DNA of 64,000 bases from Nymphaea colorata (lineage: Eukaryota > Streptophyta > Magnoliopsida > Nymphaeales > Nymphaeaceae), in assembly GCF_008831285.2 (NCBI RefSeq), contig NC_045144.1, forward strand, positions 17,065,716 through 17,129,715, in the 5' to 3' direction. The position numbers and the translations under genes were made by a program. Of the stretch, positions 23,701 to 35,351 are shown piece by piece. Within the stretch, counting starts at the first letter, position 1; each line of letters starts with the position of its first letter. A model generated the notes under the pieces. It was not told the origin of the DNA and ran no database searches. It worked only from the letters and a program-made list of their open reading frames with translations.

Positions 23701-26700
23701 AATTGAGCATGGAGAAACGCAAGGTAAACCAGCATCTTAACGATGGTTGACTTGGAATAATCCTATCACATTCATAAAGTCAAGAGGGAAAAATATCAGT
23801 TTAGTCCAATTAGTTGTGCTAAAAACTACTGCATACACAACGCCCACATTGACTTTTCAAGGGAAAATGAAGGAACTGAACCTGACTGAACTACATTTCA
23901 ATCAGAATCTGCATGCAAACAGCTTAAATGTGACAAATATAACAGTCAACTAGTGAAGGCCATTTTACTCATTGCCCACACACTTAACTCACAGTGGTAC
24001 GTGGGGGAGGACCACGTACCCATACCGGCATACCGGTACAGGGGTACCACTGGGTATGTTTGGATCGGTTTTGACCCAGAACCGATCCAAACCAAAAAAA
24101 AAAAAAACATTGTCTTAGTCTATTTATGTTTTTTTTATGAGATTATATGTAAGAACTATGAAAGAAACATTGTCTTAATGATGTGAAGATATCAACTTTG
24201 TTTTTTGGAATTAAAAATATATAATTATTGTCGTATCGCTATACCAAGATTGGCGAAAACGCCGTACTCGAACCAGCACCCGTACCTATGTGACATAGCC
24301 CACATTTAAAAGATGTTTAACAATGTGTCAGCAATCCAACTATTAAAACAACATGGTAACTACACTATGTGCTTATCTCCTAAGTTCCTCACATAATATA
24401 GGGCATGAGCTCAACCAAATTTAGTAGAACTGCTACGGACAAGCCTCGGATGTCCTCTTCACATGTCTTCCCCAGTGTTTCCCTCATCCTTATTACATGC
24501 ATTATGAAGCAAACTAGACTTCATGTAAGCGCAGTCCCACTATTAAGTTAAGACTGACCAGGTGATATCTCTGTACAACCCAAAAGAAGGTTCAGCAGAA
24601 AAAGATGGCTCTAATCAAAAAGCTCGAAAGGATGTCAACAAAAAAGAACAAAATAAAAAGGACAGAACCTAAACATTTGTAGCACAAACAACAAATATCT
24701 GATCAAAACAAAGAAGAAAAATCTTCAGTTAATCAAGAATGAAGTCAAAATAGTGACAAGAGAGCCTCCATTGCACAACACTGGTACATGTAGAGTGATA
24801 AAAAAACAGCCAGAAGTAGGAAAAGATTTAACCAGTTTAAAATACTCGGTTAACTTTCCAGAAGTACAGCAATAACCATAGTACTCAAGGCAATAGCAAA
24901 ACTTCAAGAAACATTCCCTTGCTAAAATTTATGTAATAAACTTGATCGGTTTTGAATTTAGTTGCAAAATGACCAAGAAAAAAGACGAAAAACAAAAAGC
25001 TGAAGTTCAAAGAGATAAAACTTTTTATTTGAAATTGAAAAATGGCTCACAAATCTCAGGAAGTTATGACTGACAAGAATAGGCATTATGTCCATCAGCA
25101 GAAAATGCAAGAAGTCTTTGCATTCAACAAAGACAGCTCAGCAGAAAATGCAAGAAGTCTTTGCATTCAACAAAGACAGCTCAGCAGAAAATGCAAGAAG
25201 TCTCTGCATTCAACAAAGACAGCATAAGGAGAAAAGACTCAGCCATTTTTCAACTTTACATCACACATGGCAAAACATTGGAAATTGCACTTCTTCTCAG
25301 GTGCAACAAGGTGACATGAATCATTAGACAAGACACAGAATCCATACAATTTGCTCCAAGCAATCAGTTATCACTTTATCAAGAATTTTCATCCAATTAG
25401 ATTTTGCTATAAACGAAGTTAGCCCATACAAGCAGGGCTCATCAACAAGTGAAACAACAAAAAAGGATAGACCTCAAGATGTTGGTACCATAATGAAGTA
25501 ATCAACATATTACCTTTTGCTTCACTTTCTTGAAATCCAGCAGACGTAGCTTTTTCAACTTGTGGATGACATATAGACGATAATTTGGTTTCTTTGTCAC
25601 GTTATTATCAAGCAGACTAAGGCATTGCAACTTTGGAAGTGATGCAAGGGGGTCAAGCTCCACCAAGTTCACCAACCGATTGTTTGTCAGAACCAGAGTG
25701 TGGAGTTTAGGCAAGTATTCTGCATACCACAAAAAGGGAAAAAATGTTCTAATAATGAAAAAGTCCTCCCATCAAATTTGTAAATACAAAGACAAAAATT
25801 GGTAAATTGTGTGAAGCAACTAGACCTCCAATATTAGGATTTATACGCGTGATTCTATTGTTGTTGACCAGCAGAGTACCAAGACGATTTAGATAAGGGA
25901 AATTCTCAAGCTTGACAATTTCATTGTCTGACAGATCTATGGTATCAAATTGGTCCTGTCGGAAACAACCCACAAAGTAAGATATTATAACTGGTAATAA
26001 GAAAAAGAAAATGATATATCTTCAATTATTTAAGATAATTTTCAATATGGGGATCTAATCCAGTAGTGAAGGATGTCAATAAGAAGCACAAACAATAAAG
26101 CTGCTCCAATGTTGTCAAAGTGTAAGTAGGTAAACATCTGTATGTGTGATAGACAGTCAAATGTAAAAAAAATAGAAAGTATATGTACTTAAAAATGAAT
26201 ACGTGACGGATCTTATGTGTTCAGACCATGGACCCAGCCCATGATATAAAGTTATAAACATACATAAGGCTGGTTGTGTTAACTTTTTTCCATGAATGGT
26301 TAATCAAAGGAATTAGGGTTTGGCTTAACCTTGTGAAGGGGTGTGTGTATTTCTTCTTAATCCGTGTTTTTAGTATAGGTAGTCCAGCGACGCCCAAAGT
26401 ACCTTTCAACCTGACCACTCTGAAAAATCTAAGGACTATTAGGACCCTATAGTTGCAGTTGCACTCTAGTAAAAAAAAAATCGTTATTGGAATTTTCTTG
26501 TAAAAGTTTTCATCAGAAGTTCCTAAAGGTTTCGTTTCCTTAGGAATTCAAAAAAATAAAGAATGCATAAACAATAATTATCGAATTATGAGTTTCCTAC
26601 TAATACAAAAATATTGAGAACCATGCAAAACATTTCTAGAATTTTAAAGTAAAAATGGTAGAATATATGCAGAAAAAACATGCAAACAACGGATTTTTTA

Positions 26701-28426
26701 AAAAAAGAAAACATCATTAGCAGAATTTTGAAAATATTGCAACATTTTCCTCCATCAGGGAATAAAATTATGATACTGTCAAAACATTGGTAACTTTTAT
26801 AACTATGAGTTGCAGTAAATCATATATGATACTTTTTAAATAGCATAATGGTGCCTTTCATTTGGTTCACCCCAAGTGACAGGGAGATGTAATACTTTCT
26901 AAATATCATAAGGGTCAGAGACGAGATGGACTAGCATACCATCAGTCGCAATATGTAAAACAACCAAAACAATTCATCAAGGATTACCTCTGTTGCACCT
27001 ACATTTTCAATTACTGCTAGCCTATTACCTGCAACAGGAATAGCATCAAAAAGTTAGAAATAAATAAATTTTGCAGGACCTCACTAGTAATTATTCCTTT
27101 GCTTGTCTAGGCAACTTTATTCAAAAATTATATGCTTCAAAGGCAAAGCAGCAGAGACAACAAATTTGAGCTCCAAGATGTGAAAGTATGGAACAGAATA
27201 ACAGGACGGAAACAATGTCCTCAATACATCTTCACTTCCGAAGACAGGAAAAAGGATGATGGTGGGCCAAAAATACATCCCACTGCAATTCCTTTAGCAG
27301 CAAACAGCCGAGCAACACTTTATGGTTTCAATAGTGTTTGCGTGATTGCAAAATAACATGATTGTTGCTTGAGGGAATGGCCCATGATATGAAACAAGAA
27401 AAAAGGAAAACTTGGGTTATGATGGAATTTTTTGGAAGTCAATATAAAACATCCTAATTAGTTGAGATAATGGAGCTATGCAATTGAAGTTCTCATTTTT
27501 TTTTTAAGATAGTTACTTCTCTGTAAAAATCTTTCCTTCCTATATTTGCTCTGCCAACATCAAACTCTTTTCACATTCACAGTGCCCATTTTTCATCATG
27601 ATCCCCCTCTATTTCTCACAATGAATCAGTAATTACAGCCGCTATACTAGTCCACATGAAAGAATTCAAGCTACTGAAGTAGGGTACTAGAGTAGATCCA
27701 CCACCGGTTTGAGTAACAAACATTAAACTGAGAATTATTTTGTCAATGCAGTCAGTTCATAGACAAGTGGAGCACGTCCCAAAAAATCCCTATCCATGCA
27801 ATGGTGGGGTTGCACCCTAATATAAGGTAAGACTGGCACCAGACAGGTCATCGGACACCTAGCACTTGATGCTCCAAAAATATTTAGATAAGTAGATTGG
27901 TGGTTCTAAACGGAACTCACGGGGATACCTACCCATATATATTGCATTCCGGTTAATCCATAAATTGGTGAATAAATGGAACTTTTATCGTTCGAGGAGC
28001 CGGCGGGTTAGGCTTGAGGAAAGGGGAGGCACTCACAAGATATAACGACAAAACCCTAAACTCAGCCCTGAAGACAATTGTTGCTACGTCTCCAACTTCC
28101 CTTCCTAAACAGCACGAAAAAGGACCCCAAGACCACACACTAGAGACTGAAAGAAGAGATGCCGACCAATGCGTCCCTGGAGCCACTACATATCGCCGAT
28201 GGAAAATTGCAGAAAAGAAAAACGAAATGAAAATGCCAAGCGATGATGCTGATACATTTGTATAACGAGATGAAGAGATGAAAAGCACCCTGGAGACAAT
28301 GACGGGGTGAAGATAGAGAAAGGAGAGAATAGGGGAATGAGTACCTCGAAGATCCAATTCGCGGTCGCCAACGGGGTTGAAGAAGTGAGGGCTTTTCCAT
28401 ATCAAGTCTGCTGTGAGCCTGAACAT
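17758..28426 (-). CDS. U2A': U2 small nuclear ribonucleoprotein A' (U2A')
   Basis: Seven exons on the minus strand: 28345-28426, 26988-27028, 25826-25955, 25514-25719, 18743-18919, 18110-18160, 17758-17946. All introns are GT-AG and all phases close, giving 291 residues. The protein starts MFRLTADLIWKSPHFFNP and carries the leucine-rich repeats of U2A' (FDTIDLSDNEIVKLENFPYL, NRLGTLLVNNNRITRINPNI, LPKLHTLVLTNNRLVNLVEL, LSLLDNNVTKKPNYRLYVIH) followed by LLDFKKVKQKERAEAE and an acidic, variable tail. U2A' binds U2B'' and U2 snRNA stem-loop IV in the U2 snRNP, which selects the branch point. Residue 2 is Phe where Val is usual. The annotated stop overlaps a good donor (GAG|gtacgt), so a further 3' exon is possible. 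Intron 4 (18920-25513) is enlarged by a hAT transposon. Confidence 0.95.
18920..19553. other. U2A' intron 4, right-hand part before the hAT insertion
   Basis: AT-rich intronic sequence without recognised features. The last 8 bp, gcacactt at 19546-19553, are the left target-site duplication of the hAT element. Confidence 0.7.
19554..22959 (+). mobile_element. hAT transposon, decayed but formerly autonomous
   Basis: The 3406-bp element begins CAATGTTTTACG and its right end reverse-complements to CAATGTTGTAAAACGC. It is bounded by a perfect 8-bp target duplication, gcacactt at 19546-19553 and 22960-22967, diagnostic of hAT transposition. The left 130 bp contain repeated palindromic GTATCGTACGATAC words and a gtacac...gtgtat hairpin. 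The right end repeats ttacgatacgg. Between them lies a broken transposase gene in the + direction. The element sits inside intron 4 of U2A', in the opposite orientation to that gene. Confidence 0.93.
20048..22560 (+). pseudogene. hAT transposase (BED finger, DUF659, hATC region), broken
   Basis: The order of blocks is that of plant hAT transposases. A BED-type zinc finger comes first (20048-20200, CSFC and MKHHL with downstream Cys). A basic/acidic linker is followed by the start of the catalytic domain (20590-20830). The DUF659-like block (20840-21180) contains GCSIMSDGWTDTRSRTLVNF and FITDNVAN. The WAAYPHAHKR region is at 21390, and RWTGQLHQPLHTVAYYLNP at 21650. The hATC dimerisation piece is at 22000-22190 (WWNRYG, RNWSVFQHIHSKKRNSLEH). 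An acidic C-terminus ends at 22560. At least one in-frame stop (about 20267), a frame change near 20836, a stop near 21076 and later shifts break it. Some gaps (21900-21985, 22195-22275) may be introns. Confidence 0.85.
22968..23982. other. U2A' intron 4, middle part, no gene
   Basis: AT-rich DNA with scattered AAGGCATGTGCCTC and GAGGCATAAGCCTCAG palindromic words (about 22976-23010 and 23590-23640). Related words occur left of the hAT at 19480-19530, so the hAT may have inserted into an older repeat. No open frame is convincing. Confidence 0.4.
23983..24298. mobile_element. Small hAT-type element with GGTACG subterminal motifs
   Basis: The right end reverse-complements to CTATGTCACATAGGTACGGG and the left end CTTAACTCACAGTGGTACG aligns to it. 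Flanks cccacaca (23975-23982) and cccacatt (24299-24306) match at 6 of 8. An internal inverted repeat, TTTGGATCGG with CCGATCCAAA, follows the left end. It is 316 bp, non-coding and lies in U2A' intron 4. A partial copy occurs at 62108-62227. Confidence 0.7.
24307..25513. other. U2A' intron 4, left part
   Basis: AT-rich intron with one 43-bp triplication at 25098-25226 and no exon. It ends at the donor AAG|gtaat after exon 4. Confidence 0.6.
25098..25226. repeat. 43-bp tandem repeat, three copies
   Basis: Copies at 25098-25140, 25141-25183 and 25184-25226, each starting gcagaaaatgcaagaagtct. Copies one and two are identical. Copy three has one internal change and a different last few bases. 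43 is not a multiple of three, and the overlapping frames are artefacts of repetition. Confidence 0.95.
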
Positions 28427-28615
28427 GTTAAATCGACCCCAATGACGTGAATGACGCACCCACTGCAAATGTTGCACAAGAAAGACAACCCCAAAAGAAA
28501 AGAAATAAGACTGCTGGTATATTTCCCGTTGGAGTTCGTGTGCAGGTTGGTGACCCCCTTGAAAGGGGCTCTTCTTCTTCCTCTTCTTTTTGGAGTAACA
28601 GAATAATTACAACTA

Positions 28616-28624
28616 AAACCCTAA
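28616..28624. promoter_or_regulatory. Telo-box AAACCCTAA upstream of U2A'
   Basis: AAACCCTAA lies about 190 bp upstream of the U2A' ATG. A second copy, AAACCCTAA at 28051-28059, lies in intron 1. Telo-boxes are common near the start of plant genes for ribosomal and RNA-processing proteins, which suits a snRNP gene. Function here is inferred from position only. Confidence 0.45.
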
Positions 28625-28699
28625 GCCCTACTTCGGCAAGCGGCAAGACTTTATGCGAAGCCTCACGTACCCGCGGGATGTCCGTCCGACACCAGTTTA

Positions 28700-30420
28700 T
28701 ATCAAAACGATTTTGAGAAAACGAACCAAGAAAGCACTTCCGAGTCCCGGCGACTGCGTGGCTATTGAGAATTAAACTGAAAAGCTTGCACATCAGTGGA
28801 AACAAGCCGAACGAAGTGTTCAAGAACATGTTAAAGTGGCTCAGAATTCGATTGGTGTTTGTTTGTTTTGATTAATAAAAAAATTTGAACTTAAATTTGT
28901 TTCATTTCCAAGGTTGAGGTAAGGTATGTGGCAATTTGCGTGCTAAAGTTATTTTATTGACGAGTGACTTTGTCCATAAATTGTTTACATAATATAAAAA
29001 ATTGAACATCGTTTCATTTTTAAGATTGGGGTAAAGCAGAAAGAAGCCGAACGAAGAATTCGTCAAATTGTTTAAGTCGCTAAGTTCCATTCATGTTTGT
29101 GCATAGTCAAGCTAAAGTTAGTTAATGACAATGTACTCGATCTATAAATTGTTTGACCAACATTAAAAATTAAATTTAAAAAGGGTCTCAAGTATTGGCT
29201 CTAGTAAGGTAGCTATGAGTTTATACAATCATGTTATAACCTACAGGATTGGTGCAACAAATGGAGTAATGAGTTGGTAGGCGGCTAATATCTATTTTGA
29301 TCTCTTTGCGCATTAACTTCTTTTATTGTAAAAATGAAAACATTGATATGCAAGTTGAAGCATAGTAAAAATTTTACCTTTAAACACTAAAAGCAATCTT
29401 GGGGGAATGAAGGGAATCGTTGTGACTTCAGCTAGAAGTAGGATGGGATATCCCTCCTACTTACTCTGGAACATATGTGGTCATGTTGGATTCACTAGTA
29501 TTATTCAACCAACATTAGTTGAACGACCAATGTTGTTAACATTTGTATTAGCTTGACCCGATAAAGCATAAAGTATTTATAAAGCATAAAGTATTTTCAC
29601 ATATCTATGTATATTTTCTCATTTGTTTGAGTTTTTAAAATAGTTAACTTTTTTAGATCAATTTAAAAATAAAAAAGGAGAACCTATACTTGCAATTGGT
29701 GCAACATTATGAATTACTCAACTGAATCTTGACAAGCTTGCATAAGGTGAATCAATTTTAAGTTTGAGCTGCTTGTTCAATTCTCAACCATATTTGTAAT
29801 TTAAAAGATCTGGCTTGACTACCTCAACATGAGGCAACTTGAGCAAGGAAGGGACTTTAATCTAGTTTGAATGGTTGTTTGTGATCCAACTCAGGAAATT
29901 CAAGCTCTTACATGTAGTAGTTGTGACGCATAAACTCCAATATTGATTGTCAAAAAATTAAAAAGGAAGCGTAGCAATGCCAATGAAAGGTGTAGGGAGG
30001 TAAGTTCCCATCTTTTATTATAAAAGAATTTTACATACAAAGAAAGAATGGGGATACAATGCATCGGCATAAAGAAACCGAAACAATTCCATAGTAGCTA
30101 TACCTAGCTACTCCGACAAAGCAATTTAAGGATATACATTTTAGAAGATGTGATAAGGTCAGAAACATTATATTGGAAGAACTGTGTTTCTGTTTCTAAG
30201 GTTTCTATTGATGATGATCATGTTTAATTGTCTGACATTGATAAAATAGTAATAGAACAACAACAGCTCAAAATCTCTTAGTTGAAAAATCACAAGTCTT
30301 TTTTAGAGTTCAAACTCAACAACCTCAAAAAACTCAAGAAAAAATGTCATTGAGAATATCTATAGAGAGAAAATAAGTGCAATTTTATATTATTATGTTA
30401 TATATATTAAAAAACATATA
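28700..30420. other. Intergenic AT-rich DNA
   Basis: No gene is recognisable between the U2A' promoter and the Copia relic. Near-repeats of ccgaacgaagaattcg/ccgaacgaagtgttc (about 28806 and 29046) and of aaattgtttacataatataaaaaattgaac-type segments suggest an old duplicated repeat at 28850-29200. Confidence 0.4.
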
Positions 30421-30429
30421 AGTATTGAT

Positions 30430-32345
30430 GGAATGACCAGTTGACTTCCGTGAGGCCATCAATATTTCTAACTCCTACAAGTGGATCAAAGTCATGCATG
30501 AAGAGATGAAGTTCATGGAAGACAAGATCTTGACTCATTGTTTGTCGACAAAACTCATTGGTTGCAATGGATATTTAACAGTAATTGAGATTCAAATGGT
30601 TGTGTGAAAAAATATAAGACTTGTCTTGTTACTAAAAACTTCATTTAAAAAAAAAACATTGATTACAATGAGACTTTTCTATTTAGCTTCTTCAAAAGAC
30701 ACTTTTAGACATATACTGATACTAGTAGCTAATTTTGATTCAAAGTTATATTAGGTAGATCTAAAGACTGTTTTTTAATAGATTTAATTAAACGATATAT
30801 ATAGTGCAATAAAAAAACTTTGTAATAAGATATGCAAAAACATGGTTTATAAATTGAAGAAAACTATATATAGTGTTAAACAATTTTGTTGTTGGTGACA
30901 TCATAAATTTCATTAAGCTATTGTCTCATTCAATTTTGAAGTAAATTTGAATGATGAATCCATACATCATAAAATTTTTACAGTTAAATGTACATTCTCG
31001 ATATTGTATATCAACGATATACTTTTTGCAAGTAATGACATTACACGATGCTAAAAAAAATTATCAAAGAAATTTGAAGTAAAAGATCTTGGTATTGCCT
31101 TTTTTGTATTTAGAATTCATATCCATGCAAGTCGTTCTTGATATATTCTTATATTATCATTAAAAAACTATATTAATACGGTCATAGAAAGATTTAACCT
31201 AACAAATTTACTATTAACAAATACCTCAAAAACCAGTTTGAAGTGAAACTAATTGAAAAGATTATTTTTTGACTCGACTGCTCTAATGGACATTCACATG
31301 TGTACATGCCCAAGAGTGAACCATTGGAAAAATGAGCTTTATGTTATCTACAAATAATAAAAGAGTACATGCCCACGTGTAAAAAAATTAGATCATTTGA
31401 AGGTCATTGGGTGTTTTAATTTGATCTTGTGGATGCTAAGATAGTTGCAGATCCACATCATACTATATTTATCTATTGACTGGGAGCATGATTTTGAGGA
31501 GCACACTCATCACCTCTTTCACTATGCGGGGGATCCATCGAACCAAGGGCCCAAACCTAGAAGTGGGTTGGATTGTTACAGTAGTGTTGGAGCCAGTTTA
31601 ACACTCAGACCTAGGGTTCTACATGCACTGAAGCGTGTGCCTTAAGGGAGTAGATTGTAATACCCCAAAACTTAGTCTGGTATTGAAAATTGTGAGGGAT
31701 CTTCAAGGGCTTATAAAGAGGGTTATTAAATAGATAATTGTCATTTTTTATAGCCTTTTTGGGGTTATAGCCGAAACTGCTAAGGGGCGGGTTGGGATCC
31801 GTCGAATCAAAGGCCCGAACCTAAGAGTGGATCGGGTTGTTACATTGATTCGTACATAATATCATTAAAAAAAGGATACAAATTTGTGATTGCTCCTTAG
31901 TATCAGCAATGTGTCTGAAAAAGTATTTAAAAGGATGAAATTTATATATTTACACACTATGGCATATATGTTTGGAACAAATTTCATTTTAGAGATTTGA
32001 AATAACTCCTTATGAGTTAACAAGCCATGAAATATGACTGTAAAACTTTGTCATTTAGTTGTATGTTGTAAATGAAGTTGAAAGACTGCCAAAGACAATA
32101 ACTATACATATCAATATTCGAACAATAATAGAAGTTTAGATATGTGTGCCTTTAATGAGTTTATACATGAAGTTTAGATAACAACAACAATGCATTGACA
32201 ATAATTTTCTCATTGTCAAAGGAAAAATTCAAAAGTGGTCAAGCATCTGTTGAATGCATTGGAACAAACTTTATAAGTGCAAATTTACTCATTAAGGGTG
32301 TTCTACCCAAGGTCTCTATGAGCATATTGCTGATATGGCCGTTTT
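30430..32345 (+). mobile_element. Very degenerate Copia retrotransposon relic
   Basis: Scattered reverse-transcriptase fragments can be read across frames: SYKWIKVMHEEMKFMEDKI near 30475-30530, an LYVDD-like remnant near 30995-31040 and KFEVKDLGIA near 31068-31098. A C-terminal tail resembles LxKGVLPKV...EHIADM near 32280-32340. Many stops and indels intervene. No LTR pair is recognisable. It is much older than elements A to D. Confidence 0.55.
31525..31847. repeat. Imperfect direct repeat of about 50 bp
   Basis: gcgggggatccatcgaacc...ggattgttaca (31525-31579) and gcgggttgggatccgtcgaa...cgggttgttaca (31788-31844) are similar segments about 265 bp apart inside the Copia relic. They may be remnants of a separate nested repeat. 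Confidence 0.5.
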
Positions 32346-33720
32346 GTCATTTAGGACTTATTATTGATTTGAGTGGGAGTTTGTATTTATACACATTTGT
32401 GACCGACATATGCGACTTTTGGTTATAAAATGATGTTTATGTTTCTAATTTACTCTGAGATTGTTGATTGTGATCTCACTAAAAGGTCTGACCAGTTAGA
32501 AATAAACAATTGCATTGAGTGTAATTTCCATGCTATTGACGGGTCTAGTCACAATTATAGTAATCATGATCCCCTTGATCACCGATTAATATGGTTAATG
32601 GACAAGATTGTTTGAAATGATGGCAATTGTATAAGTTTTGAGTTCATAAGGAATAACTCGTAATACATGATTTATGATGACATTGATGGCCAAATGGGTG
32701 ATTATTAGAAATCTATTTAATGACCTTATACATGTCGATAATCGTATACATTATTTGTATAGATAGGCTCATTTAAACAGATTTCTGGTAATGAAGACTT
32801 ATATGAATGAAAATGTACAACCATAGTTTGGGCAGTTTTTTGGATTTAAACGCATAAAGTTGCAATAATGGCACAACATCGAGCTCCAGTAGTTATTATA
32901 CCAGGCACATGAATGGAGCTAGATGGAATCTAGGGAAGACAAAGGCGGCTATCATCTAGATGTTTTAAAAGTTTGAAATTTGTGATGATTTTTATCATTT
33001 TTAAATGTATGAAAAAGATAAACAGGCCCTCCTAAAATTGGTAAGGACTATTAACAAGCCCTCCCTGGACTTTTCTCTGGTGTGCCTTAGGCCGAACGAA
33101 TGCAGCTCAGCACTGCTTTACAAGTTCAAATTAATATTTACATGGAACTCAACTTATATGTTTCATTTGAACTTTTTCAATGGTCGAATTATCGTTTGCC
33201 ATAAAATCATACATGAGGACGAACTTTTTCTTGCATTTTAGCTCGCATAAGTACGTAAAACACATGAGTATCGAAAAAGTATAAAAAAAAAAAATCAAAG
33301 TGCGACGCAGAGTTTTTTGTGAACAAATCGGATCTGTTCTCCATCCCATGAGTCAGTTTGGGCTCGATTACGGTGACTACTGTTCAACTCTCACGATTAT
33401 TGGCTCGGTACGATATACACTCTCTCTCGAGGAGAAGTATCAAATTCAACAGCTGAACGAAGGCAGATTTATCACTGTTGCTTCATTTTACTTTGAACAT
33501 TGCTCTCAGAGCTTTCTCTTGCAGCTTTACCACAACCAAAGTACGGCCACCAATCCATCGGGAGGGAATAGGCAAAAAGTGCTTCTCCGTAGAGCAGAAA
33601 GGGGAGTTCTAGTCACAAGAGTACAAGGAGAGCACCAAACGAAGTCTTGCCACTCTTCAGGTAGTCCCCTGATCAGAGTCGGGTTGATCCTAATACGAAA
33701 AAGAGAGGGAGAGAGAGAGA
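32346..33720. other. Intergenic, includes 3' flank of the universal stress protein gene
   Basis: No supported gene. The + frame at 33300-33758 runs antisense across the 3' end of the stress protein gene and has no motif. Confidence 0.5.
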
Positions 33721-34538
33721 TTAGTTCGAGTGGTTTTCTTTGTTCTTGGGCTTCTTAACGATCATGACGGTACAATGGGCATGGTGTGCACAGTAGTCGC
33801 TCACGCTTCCCAAGATTGCCCTGCCCATCCAGAAAAAATGAAGAAGAAGAAGATGACATTTTTAGCGGCGATCGAGTAAAAGGAAATAAATGCTTCTTTC
33901 TGGGACCCACGGGATGAAGTGGGCATGGCCGATTTTAGCCTACCTCCTGAAAGCTCCGTGACCATGACTGCCCACGACCAAGATGTCGGCGTGGTACTTT
34001 TCGACAGCTTGGCACAAGGCGTTCCTGGCATCACCCTCCACAATCTCCACATGGAAATTGATGACCTGCAACACGACGCACGAATGACCCAAATGAGCGA
34101 GAGAGGAGAGAGCCTAAGAAAGGATGCCTAAGGGCATGCCCTCGTGTTTGAATGCAGAAGGGAAGAGGCATAACGGATTTGCGCTTGCATAGCTCCTTGG
34201 CTTTGTCAGTGACTACAGCAGCCGTCTTCTTCAAATCAGCTTCAACCGTTGGCAAGATGTCTCCGCCGATCCCTGTAAAACAACAAGAGAGAGGGAGAGA
34301 GAGAGAGAGGAGATGTTAAATACGGGCTGTCAGCAGGTAGATACATACATAGGAAGGCTCAGTTACCGGGGCCGGAGACGCGCAAGATGGAAAGAGCCGG
34401 CAACTTGACATGGACCAAGACGAGCTTGAAGATTGAATTAGGAGGGTCAGGAGCAAGCAGATGATCGATGGCCCATTCCAGAGAATAGAAACTCGCATGA
34501 CTCTCGTCGATGCCGACCAACAGAACCTTCTTCTGCAT
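33721..34538 (-). CDS. Universal stress protein A-like protein
   Basis: Four exons on the minus strand: 34367-34538, 34175-34272, 33944-34065, 33721-33820. All introns are GT-AG and phases close, for a total of 163 residues. The protein starts MQKKVLLVGIDESHASFYSL, whose VGID strand is the first beta strand and nucleotide pocket of the UspA fold. It continues with LVLVHVKLPALSI, VEIVEGDARNALCQAVEKYH and ADILVVGSHGHGAFRRAILG. That last run matches the ATP-binding Gly-rich signature G-2x-G-9x-G-(S/T) of UspA-type proteins, completed by SVSDYC. It ends in VMIVKKPKNKENHSN. Small plant USPs of this length are cytosolic or nuclear and respond to hypoxia, drought and other stresses; the specific role is not known. 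The start ATG at 34538 is the only one in frame near the conserved beginning. Confidence 0.93.
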
Positions 34539-35351
34539 AGTTCAACCGGAAGAGGTAGAGCTGCTCCTTCTGATCTCTTCTGCGCGGGCTCGCCGTTTTG
34601 ATGTAACCCCCGACCTCCAGCTTTCTTTTTTATGTACTGGGTGCCAAATGTCGATGGCATTGACCTTTTCGTTCTCACCCCATTCGCGGGCAAACAAACG
34701 CGCAAACGGCTTCGTTGAGAAGAGAAAGGAAATTGATTAGATGGCAATCTCGTTCTGCGACGCAGAGAGAATTGCGGGGGGACTGCTTGCGCGAGACATG
34801 GTTGAGGCTCGCCCATTTTACCGGCGTCCAAACTGCAGGCCTTTGACGAGCACCGCTCGTTAGGCCAAATGACCTCTGGTTCAGGGCATTGTTTTACATA
34901 TGAAGCATGCGTGGTTGCCGGGTCTTTTGAATTATTCTTCCAAACAACGTGAAATGTCTTGACCACACCCAATATATATATATATATAAAGAATAGATGT
35001 TACAAGTCATCATATATGCAACATCATATGCTTAAATTCCTACTAAAACCAACTCATTTTTGTTTAATGTGGACATGGCATTCATCCAACGAAATGTGTC
35101 GCCTGCTATTGGCCGCAAGCCGCAACCCAATGCGACGATAAAAAACAATAGTAAAAATTTTATCTTATTTTTTGTATATTTTCAAATACTTATTAATTCG
35201 CTTCAAATTAAAAAAGGAACAGCAAAGTTTTCAATCAATAAGCAAATGTGAGGACTTTATGGTCAATCATTTCTGAGTCAACTGATCTAATTGATTGTTC
35301 TTCACGGTACCATATATTTTTATATACAATAGTAAAAACTAGTATTTTGAA
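34539..35351. other. Upstream region of the universal stress protein gene
   Basis: The first few hundred bases presumably hold the promoter, but I see no convincing TATA element. The open frame at 34316-34972 reads the stress-protein exon in the wrong frame. Beyond about 34960 the DNA is AT-rich with no gene. Confidence 0.4.

Noticed and set aside
33300-33758. 152-codon + frame
   Set aside because: Antisense to the 3' end of the stress protein gene, with no motif or splice support.
34316-34972. 218-codon minus frame over the stress protein exon
   Set aside because: It reads exon 1 of the universal stress protein in the wrong frame; the spliced four-exon model explains the conserved residues.
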